A stretch of DNA of 64,000 bases from Cucumis sativus (Eukaryota; Streptophyta; Magnoliopsida; Cucurbitales; Cucurbitaceae): NCBI RefSeq assembly GCF_000004075.3, contig NC_026657.2, positions 36,566,732-36,630,731 of the forward strand, given 5' to 3'. The first letter of the stretch is position 1. Every line of letters starts with the position of its first letter. Position numbers and translations under genes: made by a program. This document shows positions 1-13,064 of this stretch, in pieces. Below the pieces are notes generated by a model that was not told where the DNA came from, ran no database searches, and saw only the letters and a program-made list of their open reading frames with translations.

Positions 1-1525
1 ATGTAAAGTGATGTATAATAGTGATTTGAAGACCCAAGTGACAAAAGCTTAGGTTGGCTAGTATTTTCTAATCAACCGAGGGGAGAACCATTATAAATGT
101 TAATTTAGATTGTTCCTAGTTAATTAACCTTCATCTTATGGTAATTGATAGCATTTGAAATATGCTATCTATTTTCGCTTAGTTCAAACTCCTTCTGTAA
201 TTTTACGTTCTTGATTGGCTATTTTGTGAATGTTTAAAAATATGAAGGTAGAATATGGTGCTATAGTCATTTTAGTGCCTAATTCTAGCACCATATTCGA
301 GCAATTATGATGTTCTAAGACATCAATCAAGGCATCTTGGCATGGAAAAGAAGTCTTTGGCTTCTATTTTGCAACACCACGACTTTGTAAGATAGAATAG
401 GTCTTACTCGCGAAAAGCCCACCGTGTCAATCCTAGAACGCCATGACAGTCCAAAGTTTTCACCCTACGTTGATGACCCCCTTAACGTTGCAGTGTCATG
501 AGAATATTATTTAAGTGTTGTTATGCCACTAGATTTGACCTAGCTATTACGAATTCTAGCCGACTTGCACCTATTTTCTGACCTCGTCATCCATCAAGTG
601 GATGAGAGGCTAAGATACTTGTCTTAGCTTAGGTGTTTAGAAATCTCTTCTTGTCGCTTTGAATTTATGATATATGTTATATGTCCTGATGCTTGGAGAA
701 TGTATAACTTATATGCTTTGCATTGAATTTTTTACTTGGGTCAATTTGATTAAATTTAGTTAGAAAAAATAGGTTAGATTAGCTTGTTAATCTATTTTGA
801 TGAGCATTGTTCTGATCAGTCTAGAATTGAATCCATTGAATGTTAATTATACTGATGGAAATTAGGCATTCCATTTAAGAATCTCTTGATCTTAATGCTA
901 TTCGGAAATTCAATTATACATGCTTAATCATATTGGATTAGAATAATTAAAACCCTGATACAATTTAGTTCTCTTAAATAATTAAATTGGTTAGGTAAAA
1001 TTTACTTATGGAGACATGGTGTTAGTTTAAATTTTAATAAATAGACATTTTTTCTTTATTTTTATTATTGATTCTTTAGATTCTTTCTTTGGTCTCATGC
1101 TATCCAACTTTCTTGCAATCAAATTCTAACTCAACCCCTCACTTACCTTGGGTTGAAAATGATTTTGTTTAAGAATCAATGTTCTCCTTGAGTTCAATGA
1201 ACTCGGACGTGCCACTACGTCTAGTTTCTTGGTGTGAATTTGGTAACTCGTTAGGTACGGATTTAGGCTATGAAATTCACTGATCAACTTCCACATTCTT
1301 AATGCTTTCATCTAATTAAAATGATTAGTAGTTGATTGATTAGGACTCTCACTTAGCTTTTCCGAATGAGTTGGCTAAGCTCAGATAAAATAGAATTAAT
1401 TTAATGAATCCATGATCAGATGATAATTCAAGAAATAACGACTTAGAAATCTAGGCTAGCCATTAAATCACTTAAATTCAATTTTATTTAAGTGTTTTTT
1501 TTTTGGAAAATTGTATTGGGTGGCT
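1..1525. other. AT-rich intergenic DNA, no gene seen
   Basis: Only short open frames with no recognisable domain occur here. The block at about 360-620 is a little less AT-rich than its surroundings and could be old transposon sequence, but I find no motif that would name it. Confidence 0.5.
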
Positions 1526-1782
1526 CAATACAAATATCATAACTTTTTTTTCAAATAATGTAAATGAAGAAAGTAATGACAAAAATAAAGTTGTGACCAA
1601 ACTATTAACAAAAATATGGTAGTTTTGGACCACACACCTTATTTTTTTCATTATTTATATATATATTACACGAGTCTACGTTTTCGTATTTTATTCTTTA
1701 TTTATATTATTTGTGGGTACCTTATCTTATTCCTTTTTTTTTTAATTTTCATATATATATGGGCTCATACTTTCTTCCTTTC

Positions 1783-1820
<38 letters not shown>

Positions 1821-3075
1821 TATTTCAATCTAAAAATATCTTCCTTTCTTAAAATTAATATCAACTTTCCATTTTTATCTTTTTATTTATTTATATAAAT
1901 TTATTAAATATTTAAATTCTAAAATTATATTAAAATTAATATCAACTTTCTAAATTTAATTAATTAATTTTTTTCTTTATTTATATGTTATATATATTAA
2001 ATATCACAACATTCAATATTCAAATTTTCATATTAAATTTATTTTTCCTAATTTAATTTGATTATTTATTAATCAAAATTATACATAATTTTTTTTCTAA
2101 TTTTCAATTCTTAAGAAAAAAACATATTTATTAATAGAATATGTTATTAAACAAATTAAAATAGTAATAATAATAATGGAGGGACATTCAAGCTTATCCA
2201 ACCACAAATGAAGCTATAAATGCAGGTTGGTTATGTGGGCAATTAAATAAATTTTTTTTAATGTTCATGACAAAAAAAAAAAAGAAAGAAAAAACAAGAA
2301 ACTTGAAACAATTTAAAAGAAAATTATGGTTCAATTTCAAATTAAATTAAAAAAACCTACACTAATCAAATTAGCAAACTATTTTGTGTCATTAGTATCT
2401 TATTAATTTAATCTTAATATTGTGATCATTTTTTTTGGATATTTTGATATATAGCAAAATGATTAATTTGTTTATATAAAAGTTTTTTTTAAGGAAATTA
2501 GTTTTATTTCAAAATTAGCAAATTATTATTTTTAGGTAATATAAATAAATATATATACATAGTTGAATAAATTGCTCACATATTATGATCTTTACATTTT
2601 TTAAAAGCTACTCAAAATAAGAAAAGTGAATCTAATAAAAACAAGTTGACACAAAATATAAAAGAAAGTGAATTTAATAAGCAAAATTCAATATTTAATA
2701 TTAAATATATATATATAAATAAAGAAAAAAATTAAAATTGAAAAGTTGATATTAATTTTAATAATTCTTTTTTAGAATTGAAATATTTAATATATATATA
2801 TATGTAATTAAGAAAGGAAGAAAGTATGGAGCCCACACATATTTATGAAAAAGAAGAAACAAGATATGGGACCCACGATTAATGTAAATAGTAAATAAAA
2901 TAAAAAAATTGTATGGCCCACATCTAATATATATATATAAATAATAAAAAAATAAGACGTGAGATCCAAAACTATCATATTTTGTGTGAATAGTATAACT
3001 CAACCTTATTTTTGTTATTACTTTCTCCATTTACCTTATTTGAGAAAAAAGTTCCAAATATCATTTAGTAATATT
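1526..3075. mobile_element. Large inverted-repeat (foldback/MITE-like) element
   Basis: The two halves are imperfect reverse complements. The left arm, about 1526-2010, reads outward-in through AAGAAAGTAATGACAAAAAT, ATATGGTAGTTTTGGA, then CTTTCTTCCTTTCTTAATTA and ATTAAATATTTCAAT. The right arm, about 3075-2600, gives the same order on the minus strand. The centre, about 2160-2400, is not shared between the arms. There is no coding capacity. Related half-elements occur at about 15.6 kb, and a related whole element occurs at 44.5-45.7 kb. Superfamily cannot be assigned by eye. Confidence 0.65.
1788..1816. repeat. (AT)n microsatellite
   Basis: About 29 bases of uninterrupted AT dinucleotide inside the left arm of the inverted-repeat element. 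Confidence 0.9.
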
Positions 3076-5110
3076 AGCACTAAACTTTTCAAATTTGTAA
3101 ATATAGCAACTTTCTAATTTTTGTTGATATTTTATATTTTAATCTTTTCTTTATTCAAAAAAATAGGTTGATATCCTCATTTTTTTTCTTCATATATATA
3201 CTCTTAATTTTTCAATTTTTAGCTTATACAAATTTTCACAACAACAAAAATACAAATCAAAATTTTAAGTTAAATTATAAAATTAAATTCCATGTAATTG
3301 CACAAATTCTAAAATGAAAATCTCATTTTAAAACATATCAAAACCATAAATAGGCTAAACAAAATATATTTGACTATTAAACACACTTCACTACTCATGT
3401 ATAATTTTGTTAAAGCATTTAAGTCCTAAAGTCATTTGGTGCCTTATTTATTATGTTCATATCAATATTATTTTATTATAGATGAACTAAGTGTCAAATA
3501 GTTAACTAAAAGGGGAGTAACAAAATAATGAAGAAGGAAGGGGAGAGAAAGATGGAAATTAAATACAGAAATACGACAATATTAAAGGTTTTTGTTAGGG
3601 AGTGTGTATCTATGGAACGAAGTCGACTTTTTTGACGAAACTGTCACCTAACCGACTATGGTGGACCTATTAAATGTTCAAATCCACCTCGACCATGAAT
3701 GAGTGCAAATCGACTATCGATTGATCGATTTGGATTTGTTTAAGCTTTTCATACTTCTTTAAAAAATGTTATTGATTTAGATATAATTTTGAAAAATTAT
3801 ACCAACTAGTCCCTCTTTAATATTTTGGTCTATCATGCTCACCCTCCATCCTAACCATGTAACAATAATGTTATTTTCTCTTAATTTTTTTATTAAAGTT
3901 CTAGAAATTTGTTAATATAATTCTAACTATTTTTTCTTGTTGAATTAATTCAGTCTCAAAATGATCATAGTTTAATGGCGTCGAGTTGAAAAGGAAGCAC
4001 CGAAAGTGGTAATTGTTCACACATCTCAAGAAGTAGAATTCAACAGCTCTATCTCATCCCCAAGATTCAAAACATAAATTGTGTTTCTCTTTCTTAATTT
4101 TTGGTAACTACAGACAAATGTATTCTCATTTCCCGAGCCCCACGCGGCATTTGGTTGCCATCACCGCTTACCTCACAAAATCTAATACATTACACAATAC
4201 ACATAGTCGTAAAATGTCACTAAACTTCTTTGTAAGACTCCAATTTTGTATATTTATATGAAGGTTAATATCTATCATGTAATTTCAAACAACTACATTT
4301 AATTCTTCCTTTTTTGTCATCCATATTAAAATGTAAAGACTAAAATTTATAACAACGTCAAATTAAAAAGTGTAAACATTTTCAAACTCGAAACTAAATA
4401 AAAATTAAACTTAAATCCTTGATATGTATTTAAAAAATGAATAAAATAATTCGGGTTCACATTTTCAGACAATTACAATAAAGATTTTCTAATATAAAAA
4501 GGAAATATCCTTCTCAAACAAATATAAAGAGGAAATATACTTCATTAATATGCTAGAGGATCCTACAAAAATGAATTGAATGAAAGTTTGTCCGTTTAGT
4601 ACAATATATTAGCACTCTAATCATTAATAAAAACGAAGACAAGTTGAGGGATGACCACATAGCAGCTAAAGAATACTGATCATCTCATCCAATATATGAT
4701 GCATGTGGGTGTAAAATTCAAATTATTAAAGAATTGCGAAGAGCTCACTTATCTGTACGATAACAATGGATAGTAACAATGAGAGAAGTAACCCAATTTA
4801 TGGATAAAGATATTGTGAAGTCTTTTGATGTTTCAAGTGGATCCTCCACAAGTAATTAATGGTATACAAAAATATTGTAAATGTGTGCCATGTTTCTTCT
4901 TGTTTTATTTATTTCTGTTTGTCCATTGTTTCAATCGCGTAACAAATTTTGTATTGTGCACCAAAAGATACAAATTATATGCTAAGGAAAGAATGTCCAT
5001 ATCGTTGAATTTATTGCACCTAATTTGAAAAAAGAGATCGTTCAATACCTAACAAAATTGTTCTTTTGTATGTGAAATTTCCTGTCTCCTTCCGGTTTGT
5101 GTGTTAATAC
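3076..5110. other. Intergenic DNA upstream of P450 copy 1
   Basis: AT-rich sequence with scattered short open frames and no recognisable protein or RNA gene. It must contain the promoter of the first P450, but I see no convincing TATA box at a normal distance from the start codon. Confidence 0.45.
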
Positions 5111-5281
5111 CTTTCCTATTAAAACTCTATCCTTTAAGTCCTCAAGTATTCCAAATTTGGCAACATTTTCATACGCAATATGGAACTCCTTCACCTTTCC
5201 TATTAAAACTCTATCCTTTAAGTCCTCAAATATTCCAAATTTGGCAACATGATTGTCATACGCAATATGGAACTCCTTCAC
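5111..5281 (+). repeat. Tandem duplication spanning the P450 copy 1 start codon
   Basis: Two adjacent copies: 5111-5194 (84 bases) and 5195-5281 (87 bases). They are nearly identical, differing by one substitution and a small indel next to the CAACAT stretch. Both contain GCAATATGGAACTCCTTCAC, so the start codon and first codons of the gene are present twice. The upstream ATG at 5180 opens an eight-codon frame (M-E-L-L-H-L-S-Y) that stops at 5206. The indel creates an extra in-frame ATG at 5249 in the second copy. Confidence 0.9.
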
Positions 5282-6948
5282 TTTTCTTCCCCGGACGTGG
5301 TTGCTAGAATCTTCGCCCTCATCATCTTTCTCTATGCTCTATTCAAGATATATAGAGGAAGAGCCAGAGCTCATCATCGGAAGCGACTGCCACCGGAAGT
5401 CGGTGGCGCATTGCCGCTGATTGGCCATCTTCATCTTTTAGATAAAAATGAACCAGCTCACATAACGTTTGCCAAAATGGCTGATGCATATGGGCCAATA
5501 TTTACGTTGAGATTGGGTTTGTACACAAACTTGATTGTGAGCAATTGGGAAATAGCGAGAGAGTGTTTTACTACAAACGATAAAATCTTTGCCTCTCGTC
5601 CAAAGCTCGTGGCCTCAAAGTTGTTGGGGTATGACTATGCCATGTTGGGGTTGAGCCCATATGGTCCACACTGGCGCCATGTTCGCAAGTTAACCATGCT
5701 TGAACTATTGACGAGCCATCGCCTCCAGAAGCTCCAACACATAAGGGTATCCGAGGTCCAAACTTCGATTAAGAATTTATATGAGTTATGTCTAAAAAAC
5801 AAGAAGAATAATGAGAAGAATGCATTGGTGGAGATGAAGACATGGTTTGGAGATATAACTCTAAACACCATTTCTAGGATAGTGGTTGGAAAGCAATTCT
5901 CAACGGCCGTGGATGTGAGTAATACTAATGAAAATGAAGAGTATCGGAAGGCGTTGAGGGATTTTTTCGAATGGTTTGGAGTATTTGTTCCTTCAGATTC
6001 GTTTCCATTTCTAAAGTGGTTGGATTTGGGTGGACATGAGAAAGCCATGAAGAAGACTGCCCAAGTTCTCGATGAGGTGTTTGATAAATGGATTCAAGAG
6101 CATCAACAAAAGAAAAATAATTTGGGTGCAGTGAAGATGGAAGAACATGACTTCATGGATGTGATGCTTTCTAATGTTAGAGATGACGGACAACTTTCTA
6201 AATATGATGCTCATATTGTCACCAAAGCTACATGTTTGGTATATATATTACATGCATATTTACTTTGATGATCTATTTACCTACATTTGCTTTTACTTAA
6301 CTAGGTTTATGTTCTTGTTAGGCTCTTATATTGGCTGGATCTGACACTACAACAGTAACAATGATATGGGCTCTTTCTTTACTTCTTAATAATCAAGAAG
6401 TACTTAAGAGAGCTCAACTTGAATTGGACGAACATGTTGGGAGACAAAGACAAGTGAAAGAATCCGATGTAAAGAACTTACTGTATCTTCAAGCTGTTGT
6501 GAAAGAAACATTACGTTTATATCCTGCAGCGCCAATTCTAATCCCTCATGAATCAATTGAGGATTGTGTGGTTGCTGGTTACCATATTCCGTTAGGAACA
6601 CGATTGATAGTGAATGTTCAAAAGCTTCAAAGAGACCCACAAATATGGGAGGATCCTTGTGAGTTTCATCCAGAAAGATTTTTAACAAGTGAAAAAGATT
6701 TTGATGTTAGAGGACAGAGTCCCCAGTTAATACCATTTGGAAGTGGTCGAAGAATGTGCCCTGGAATCTCGTTTGCTCTACAAGTGATGCATTTAGCACT
6801 TGCCAATTTGCTTCATGGGTTTGAAATTAGTAGGCCAACTAAAGAGCTTCTGGACATGGAGGAGAGTGCTGGAATGACAAGTATTAGAAAGAATCCACTT
6901 GAAGTTGTTTTAACGCCACGCCTTCCACCTCAAGTTTATGAATTATAA
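5267..6948 (+). CDS. CYP82-family cytochrome P450, copy 1
   Basis: ER-anchored haem monooxygenase; the substrate cannot be read from the sequence. Exons are 5267-6238 and 6322-6948, joined over an 83-base phase-0 GT-AG intron, giving 532 aa, normal for CYP82. An N-terminal membrane anchor (about residues 9-28) is followed by the hinge LPPEVGGALPLIGHLHLL, C-helix WRHVR, I-helix AGSDTT (329-334), K-helix ETLR (386-389), PERF (441-444) and haem loop FGSGRRMCPG with Cys470. The start at 5267 gives MELLHF, like the other copies. An in-frame ATG at 5249 would add six residues. The leader carries a tandem duplication of the start region. The closest copy in this array appears to be copy 2. Family assignment is firm; the subfamily (CYP82D-like) is a guess. 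Confidence 0.95.
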
Positions 6949-9465
6949 GTTTTATATATAAAACGAATTGAATCAACAGAGAATGGTAGAAAAATTTAAC
7001 AGGATACTATAGCGCGCGTCGCTCTCACCAATAAAACAATGGAGTTTGCAAAAATAGCATGAGAAATCACTTGTGAATTCAAAACAGATATATGAGGTTT
7101 TTTTGAGGAATTCCTATTGAGATTTATTTCAAACCTTCAACCTCACCGAGAAAAATTAGTACAATCCAATTATTATATGTGTATACGTATGCATATACGA
7201 TTACTATTTGAAAAATTGTAGTACGTGGTAATTTAATTTTATGGATTTGCCAACTTATCGAACACTTTTTTTTTTTCATTTTTGCAAATATGACAAAAAA
7301 AAAGTCTAACACACAAGTGATACACTTGATGCACCGGATGAAAGTCTGTTGTACTTAAAACACTCTTTGTGTTCGAAAATATGTGAGGCTTTAATTGCGT
7401 TCTCCCTTTCATGATAAGAATGATCGCAACAAATAACTAATTATGTGTCAAAAATTGTTATTTGGTGAGAAGGCTACGGGACGAACTCTTATGCGTTTTG
7501 AGCTTCTTTCGCACCCGGAAGTGTGATGTCATCCTTGTGTATGCAAGTTGACAATTGATTCGACTTTGTCAACCAATCAAAATTCAGAATGAGAAAATGG
7601 CAGAGACACATGGAGTTCTGTAGTTGGACCAATTCTCACTATCGGTAGAAGTAATCATTCAGACATGAAAAACTTCATCTGAAAGGCTTATAAATAGATG
7701 AAAATCTGATCATTTGAAGTTGTTTTTACCTTAAGCTCACTTGAGAAAGAATTGAGAGAAATTTCAAAGTTTTAGAGATCTAAAACGAGGTTGAATCTGG
7801 CAAGAGTTGCAAGGAAGTTACAAGAGAGCTCGAGACTAAAAAGCTAGTTGAGTGTCTTTGTAATTGTGAATAGTTTTTCTAGAAAATGCTTTCCAAAATA
7901 AAAAGGATTTCTAAATGTGTTTAAATGTGTATTGTCTTTCTAATGAAATTATGAAAGATATGATGTCTCTTATACTTTCCAATTCTTAAAATGCATATGA
8001 TTTATAAATGAATTAGACTTGTATATGAACTTAAATGATGTGATAAGATGAGCTGTAATTGAGAAATGCATAAGATTTGATATAAATTTGTAATTGAGAA
8101 ATGATGATACTTTGTACCCTATAAGATGAGATGTTTTATCCTTGTTGTGTGGTATAGGATAATATGTTATATTTTTTATGTGTGTTATGGAATAGAATGC
8201 CTTATATCTATACTCTCTGATATCGAGTGGGATGCCTCATACTTGCTTTGGAATTTGGTAATATTTAGTAATAAGATATTCCCTAGATATTCATTTAAAT
8301 AATATTTGAATGAAATATTAATTAAATATGATTTAATTAATTATTAACTAATTGATTAATTGTTAATTAATTAATAGATTTGATAATAATTAGAAGCTTT
8401 TCGCACACGTGTGGTCGATTACTGCAGGGTATTTTTGTTATTTCACGTTATGAGATGTTTTAAATTAAATTAAATTAAATTAAATAATATAAATAAAGAA
8501 AGTACTTAAACAAAATCATCAAAGTTGTAAATTGAACCAAGAAATTACTTCTATGATTTCTCAAATTTTGCTCAATTGATTTCTCAAGTTTTATCCAATT
8601 TTTTAAAAAACATTTCTTAAAATTTGAAAAAGAAAAAAATAAAAATTGGATGGAATGACAAAATTTGAGAAGCTGGTAGGAATTATAGAAAAAAACTGAA
8701 TTAATAAGTTTTATAGCAAATTGTTTGACGCCCACCTTTTTTATTCCTATTTTTAACCATTATTCTTGATATGAATTTATTTGCTATAAAATATTTAACC
8801 AAATCTTTTTTCTATATGAATCTCTATCCATAATATTTTCAATTAGTTATCCTAACGAAAGCTTTCTATCTAATAAATGTTTGTAGATTTATTTACTAAA
8901 TTTATATCCTAATTCAACCTTCATCTTTGATAAATGTTTGTCTATTTATTTTCTAAATTTTAAAAATATATATTTAATCATCTATAATATCTATTTTTCT
9001 AAGATTTCGAAAACATATAGGTTTAATAAATTTTTAGAAATGTCTTATTCTTTTTCATTAATAAACTTTTATTTAATTGTTTTTCAGAAATATAAAATAT
9101 TTCATTAATAAACTTTATAAAACAGTAAATATCTCGTTATTATACTAGATTTAGTTCCATTTATATCTAAAATATGAAAAGAATTTTTTCATTCCATTTA
9201 AATGTTTTGAAAATCATATTTATATGGTATGTTATGATTTTCAAGTACACTGTATTTTAAATTTTAAATGTACTTATAATGAAACACAATGTATTTTTAA
9301 AATGTATAACAAACCGATAAAATATTTACACTCTATATAACAATTTTGAAAACGGAAAAAGGCCACAAGCCCATAATAAAAAATACTAAAAATGTCTCAG
9401 TCAACACATAATTAATCGTCCACATGAACACGTGCAATTATTCTTCTAAACGATCATGATACTTG
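6949..9465. other. Intergenic DNA between P450 copies 1 and 2
   Basis: No gene is supported. At about 7500-7900 the sequence is less AT-rich and contains GGCTTATAAATAGATGAA, a good plant TATA context followed by purine-rich leader-like sequence. This looks like a decayed LTR or a promoter without its gene. From 8280 onward it is simple AT-rich DNA with TTAATTAA-type runs. Confidence 0.4.
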
Positions 9466-9480
9466 TACAGATCTCTAACA

Positions 9481-9731
9481 CCGCTTTCATTAGATTATAA
9501 TAATTTAAGATTGTAGATATAAGAAAAGAGAAGATTTTCAAACTGTGATTTTGCAGAAAAGGGCAAAAAACCGCTTTCATTAGATTATAGACAAAAGAGA
9601 AGAGAAGAGAAGAGAAGGTAATTTTCAAACATGATTTTGCAGAAAATGATGAAAAATGTTTCCATTAGATTGTAGAGAGAAGAGAAGAGAAGGTTTTTAT
9701 AGGGTAATTTTACAGAAAACAACGAATGACA
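9481..9731. repeat. Three imperfect tandem repeats of about 75-90 bp
   Basis: Units start at 9481, 9571 and about 9659. Each carries a form of TTTCATTAGATTRTAG, then an AGAAGAGAAGAGAAGG purine tract, then TTTCAAAC and GATTTTGCAGAAAA. The third unit is the most diverged. The array ends about 470 bases before the copy 2 start codon. The 20 bases just before it (TGTACAGATCTCTAACACCG) recur at about 23.2 kb. Confidence 0.8.
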
Positions 9732-10075
9732 GAGAGGCGGAGTTCTAGCTAGAGAGGTGGAGTTTTGTGGACATTTTTGGATGGTTTGTAGTATACGTCG
9801 TTGCCATTGGTTTTCAACCATTTCTACTCAAAGGATGTATATTTATGGGTACATGGGAGGTTGACATTTGATTCTCAATGCTTTGAGAAAGAATTTAGAG
9901 TTTTTAGCATTTGTTTGAAGTGTTGGGTTTTGTTTTTGGGAAAAAATAAAAATGTTTTGATTTTATGTTTTTTTTTTTTTCGGATGTGAGTCTTAATTAT
10001 AGTGTATTTTAGAAGGTGTGATTTGTAATGGAGTAAAGACATTTAAGTCTTATATGTAACAATTTTTTATTCTAT

Positions 10076-10085
10076 TTTTATAAAC
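10076..10085 (+). promoter_or_regulatory. Probable TATA box of P450 copy 2
   Basis: The sequence TTTTTATAAAC lies about 115 bases before the start codon, followed by C/A-rich leader-like sequence. Spacing fits a short 5' leader of about 80-90 bases. This is inference from motif and distance only. Confidence 0.4.
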
Positions 10086-10199
10086 ACCACATAATTTTCC
10101 TATTTATCTTTTGCGTTTAGTTCAGTTCCACCACATCCTTTTAATCTCCTACATAACCACAACTTATTACCCAATCTCCATAACATTCATTTCACACAC

Positions 10200-12581
10200 A
10201 TGGATCTTTCTCAACTCTCTTTATCAGCCACCGTCGTTACCGGAATCTTCTCCCTTCTCCTCTTTCTCTATGCCCTCTTCGACATATCTACAAGAGTGGC
10301 CGGTGCTCGTCGAAACAAACTCCCACCCGAACTCCCTGGTCGTTGGCCAGTGATTGGTCACCTCCATTTGTTAAATGCAACAGAACCAGCGCACATAACC
10401 TTAGCAAAGTTCGCAGACACTTACGGACCAATATTTACTTTGAAATTGGGTATGAACAAAGCCTTGGTCGTGAGCAGTTGGGAAATAGCGAAAGAGTGTT
10501 TCACTACAAACGACAGAATCTTTGCCTCTCGTCCAAAGCTCGTGGCCTCCAAGTTGCTGGGATATAACTACACCATGTTTGGATTGAGCCCATATGGTTC
10601 GTACTGGCGTCATATCCGCAAACTCGCCACGCTTGAACTCTTGACCAACCGCCGCCTCCACCAGCTCCAACATATCAGAGAATTTGAAGTCCAAACTTCA
10701 ATTAAGAAGCTGTATGAGTTATGTATCAGAAACAAGAAATCGTTGGTGGAAATGAATACGTGGTTTGGGGATATAACTCTAAACACAATCTTTAGGATGG
10801 TGGTTGGAAAGAGATTCTCAATGGCAATGGATGGAAGTGCTAATGGAAATGATGTATATCGTATGGCATTGAGGGATTTTTTTGAATGGTTTGGAGTGTT
10901 TGTGCCTTCAGATAGTTTTCCATTTCTAAAGTGGTTTGATTTGGGTGGACATGAGAAAGCCATGAAGAAGACAGCTAAAATTCTTGACGAGGTGTTTGAT
11001 AAATGGCTTCAAGAACATCGACTAAGGAGAAAATTTGAGGAGAGTGAGAATGACTTCATGGATGTACTTCTTTCTAATGTTAAAGATGCAGAACAATTTT
11101 CAAACTACGATGCAGATACAGTTATCAAGTCTTCATGTTTGGTATGTATGGTTTTTTAAAGATTAAGTTTTGACAACTTGTGTCTCCCATGATAGATAAC
11201 GGTTTAGATTAACTTCAATATTTATATATTTATAAACAACTTTTCTGGAATTATAAATAATTGAAGGGTGTTTGGGATAAGGAATGAAATAGGAAGTTGA
11301 AATCCCAAGATCAGTAAGGAGTTGATGTCTAAGTCCTTTTAATTTAATTATTAATTTTCATATTTGAAAGTTAAGTCTAAACGAAGTCAATTTTTTATGT
11401 CATTACGAATGAAAATAAAATATATTAAAATTTTAGATTTTATAAATAATAAACATTAATATTTATTTTTCACTAGTTTGGAAGTTATAATATTATTTCA
11501 ATAGTTTTTTAGTCTAAATAACTGTAATTAGTTTATGTAAAAGATGACAAGAAAAATGGTGTTTGAAAATTTTATTTTTCTCAAAATTTATTTTAGATTA
11601 TTTATCCAAGTTTATGCATAAATATGGTTAAATGATAGATAATACTCTGTAGTTCAAATTGACGTGGATGTTTATTGAGTTTATGGCCTTTTGGCACTGC
11701 CAACATCTATATATTAATCATTTTTAATAAACAAAATTCTCACAAACTGTTATGCTACAAAACAATTTGAAAGTTAGAGAGTTAAAAATCCAGCCTCTCG
11801 AAATATGAGAATATAATTGAAACTATCCCAAGAGTTAGTTAGCAAAGATCGATACTCTATAAAATTTACAAGGTCTCTGTATGCTCATTTTAAATCTTAC
11901 ATCTCCAAGATATCCAAATTCCTTTTTAGTAATTAAAATTTGTTGAACCTTTTGTAGGCTCTTATATTGGCTGGTTTTGATACTACAACAGTAACAATGA
12001 TTTGGACACTTTCTTTATTACTCAACAATCCAGAAGCACTCAAAAGAGCTCAACTTGAATTAGATGAGCAAATTGGGAGACACAAACAAGTTAAAGAATC
12101 AGATATAGAAAAGCTTAAGTATCTCGAAGCAATAGTGAAAGAAGCATTACGTTTATATCCACCAGGACCACTTGGAGTTCCTCATGAATCCACAGACGAT
12201 TGTAAAATTGCAGGCTATCATATTCCAGCAGGAACACGTTTAATGGTGAATATTCAAAAGCTTCAAAGAGACCCATGTGTGTGGGAAGATCCCTGTGAAT
12301 TTCGACCAGAAAGATTTCTAACAAGTCACAAAGATTTTGACGTTAGAGGAAAATGCCCCATGCTCATACCATTTGGAACTGGACGTAGGATGTGTCCAGC
12401 AAGTTCATTTGCACTTCAGATTATGCATTTAGCACTTGCAAATTTGCTTCACGGATTTGAAATTGAAAGGCCATCTCAAGACCTAATTGATATGGAAGAA
12501 AGTGCTGGTATGGTTAGCATTAAAAAGGAGCCACTCCGAGTTATTATAAGCCCACGCCTCCAACCTCAACTTTATGAATGA
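10200..12581 (+). CDS. CYP82-family cytochrome P450, copy 2
   Basis: Exons are 10200-11141 and 11958-12581, with an 816-base phase-0 intron, giving 521 aa. An N-terminal anchor is followed by a hinge reading LPPELPGRWPVIGHLHLL; the G-A-W of the other copies is replaced by G-R-W. Then come C-helix WRHIR, I-helix AGFDTT (319-324), K-helix EALR (376-379), PERF, and haem loop FGTGRRMCPA with Cys460. The last glycine of the FxxGxRxCxG signature is alanine here, as in copy 3; some working P450s tolerate this. The F-G region (FFEWFGVFVPSDSFPFLKW) is nearly that of copy 1, so these two look like a recent pair. Substrate unknown. Confidence 0.95.
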
Positions 12582-12834
12582 TATGTTGAATCAATTATCG
12601 AAAGTTTGGAATCAAGTATGAAAGATGGATGGGAAAATTATTTGCCAAGTTATTATGAGGTCTATGTTTTGTTAAATAATTGTTCTAATTGTTTTTCTCT
12701 CGCTGTTCGTCAAATAACAGTTGTTATTGTAATATGAAAGTATATTTAATTATATTATACATATTATTCATATCCATAGGAAATTTAAATAAATGGATGT
12801 TATTAAATATAGAAAATGAATAAAAAAATATTTA

Positions 12835-12931
12835 AAAATATAACAAAATATCGATGATAGATGTTGATAAACACGAACAAAGACTACTATCAACCATCAC
12901 TGATATACTATAAAGTTTTGCTATATTTGTA
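12835..12931. repeat. Short palindromic MITE-like repeat (ATAGCAAAAT family)
   Basis: The left side reads AATATAACAAAATATCGATG and the right side is an imperfect reverse complement ending AGTTTTGCTATATTT. The same kind of palindrome occurs at about 13.07, 32.7, 34.5, 45.0 and 46.0 kb, so it is a dispersed family. Confidence 0.55.
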
Positions 12932-13064
12932 AACTTTTTCAACCGTTTTGCTCAATTTTAAACAATTTTTTAATTTAATTATAAATATGAATAATACTGA
13001 GGGATAATTACAAATATAACAATTAGATTCAAAATAATTAAGTGTATAGCACCATTTAAAAAAA

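Noticed and set aside
2758..3030. Tyr/Ile/Phe-rich 90-codon frame
   Set aside because: It lies in the arm of an AT-rich inverted-repeat element and is low complexity.
5635..6214. Long minus-strand open frames opposite P450 exon 1 (also near 10.4-10.96, 17.7-18.0 and 37.4-37.7 kb)
   Set aside because: They are antisense shadows of conserved P450 coding sequence and have no motif of their own.
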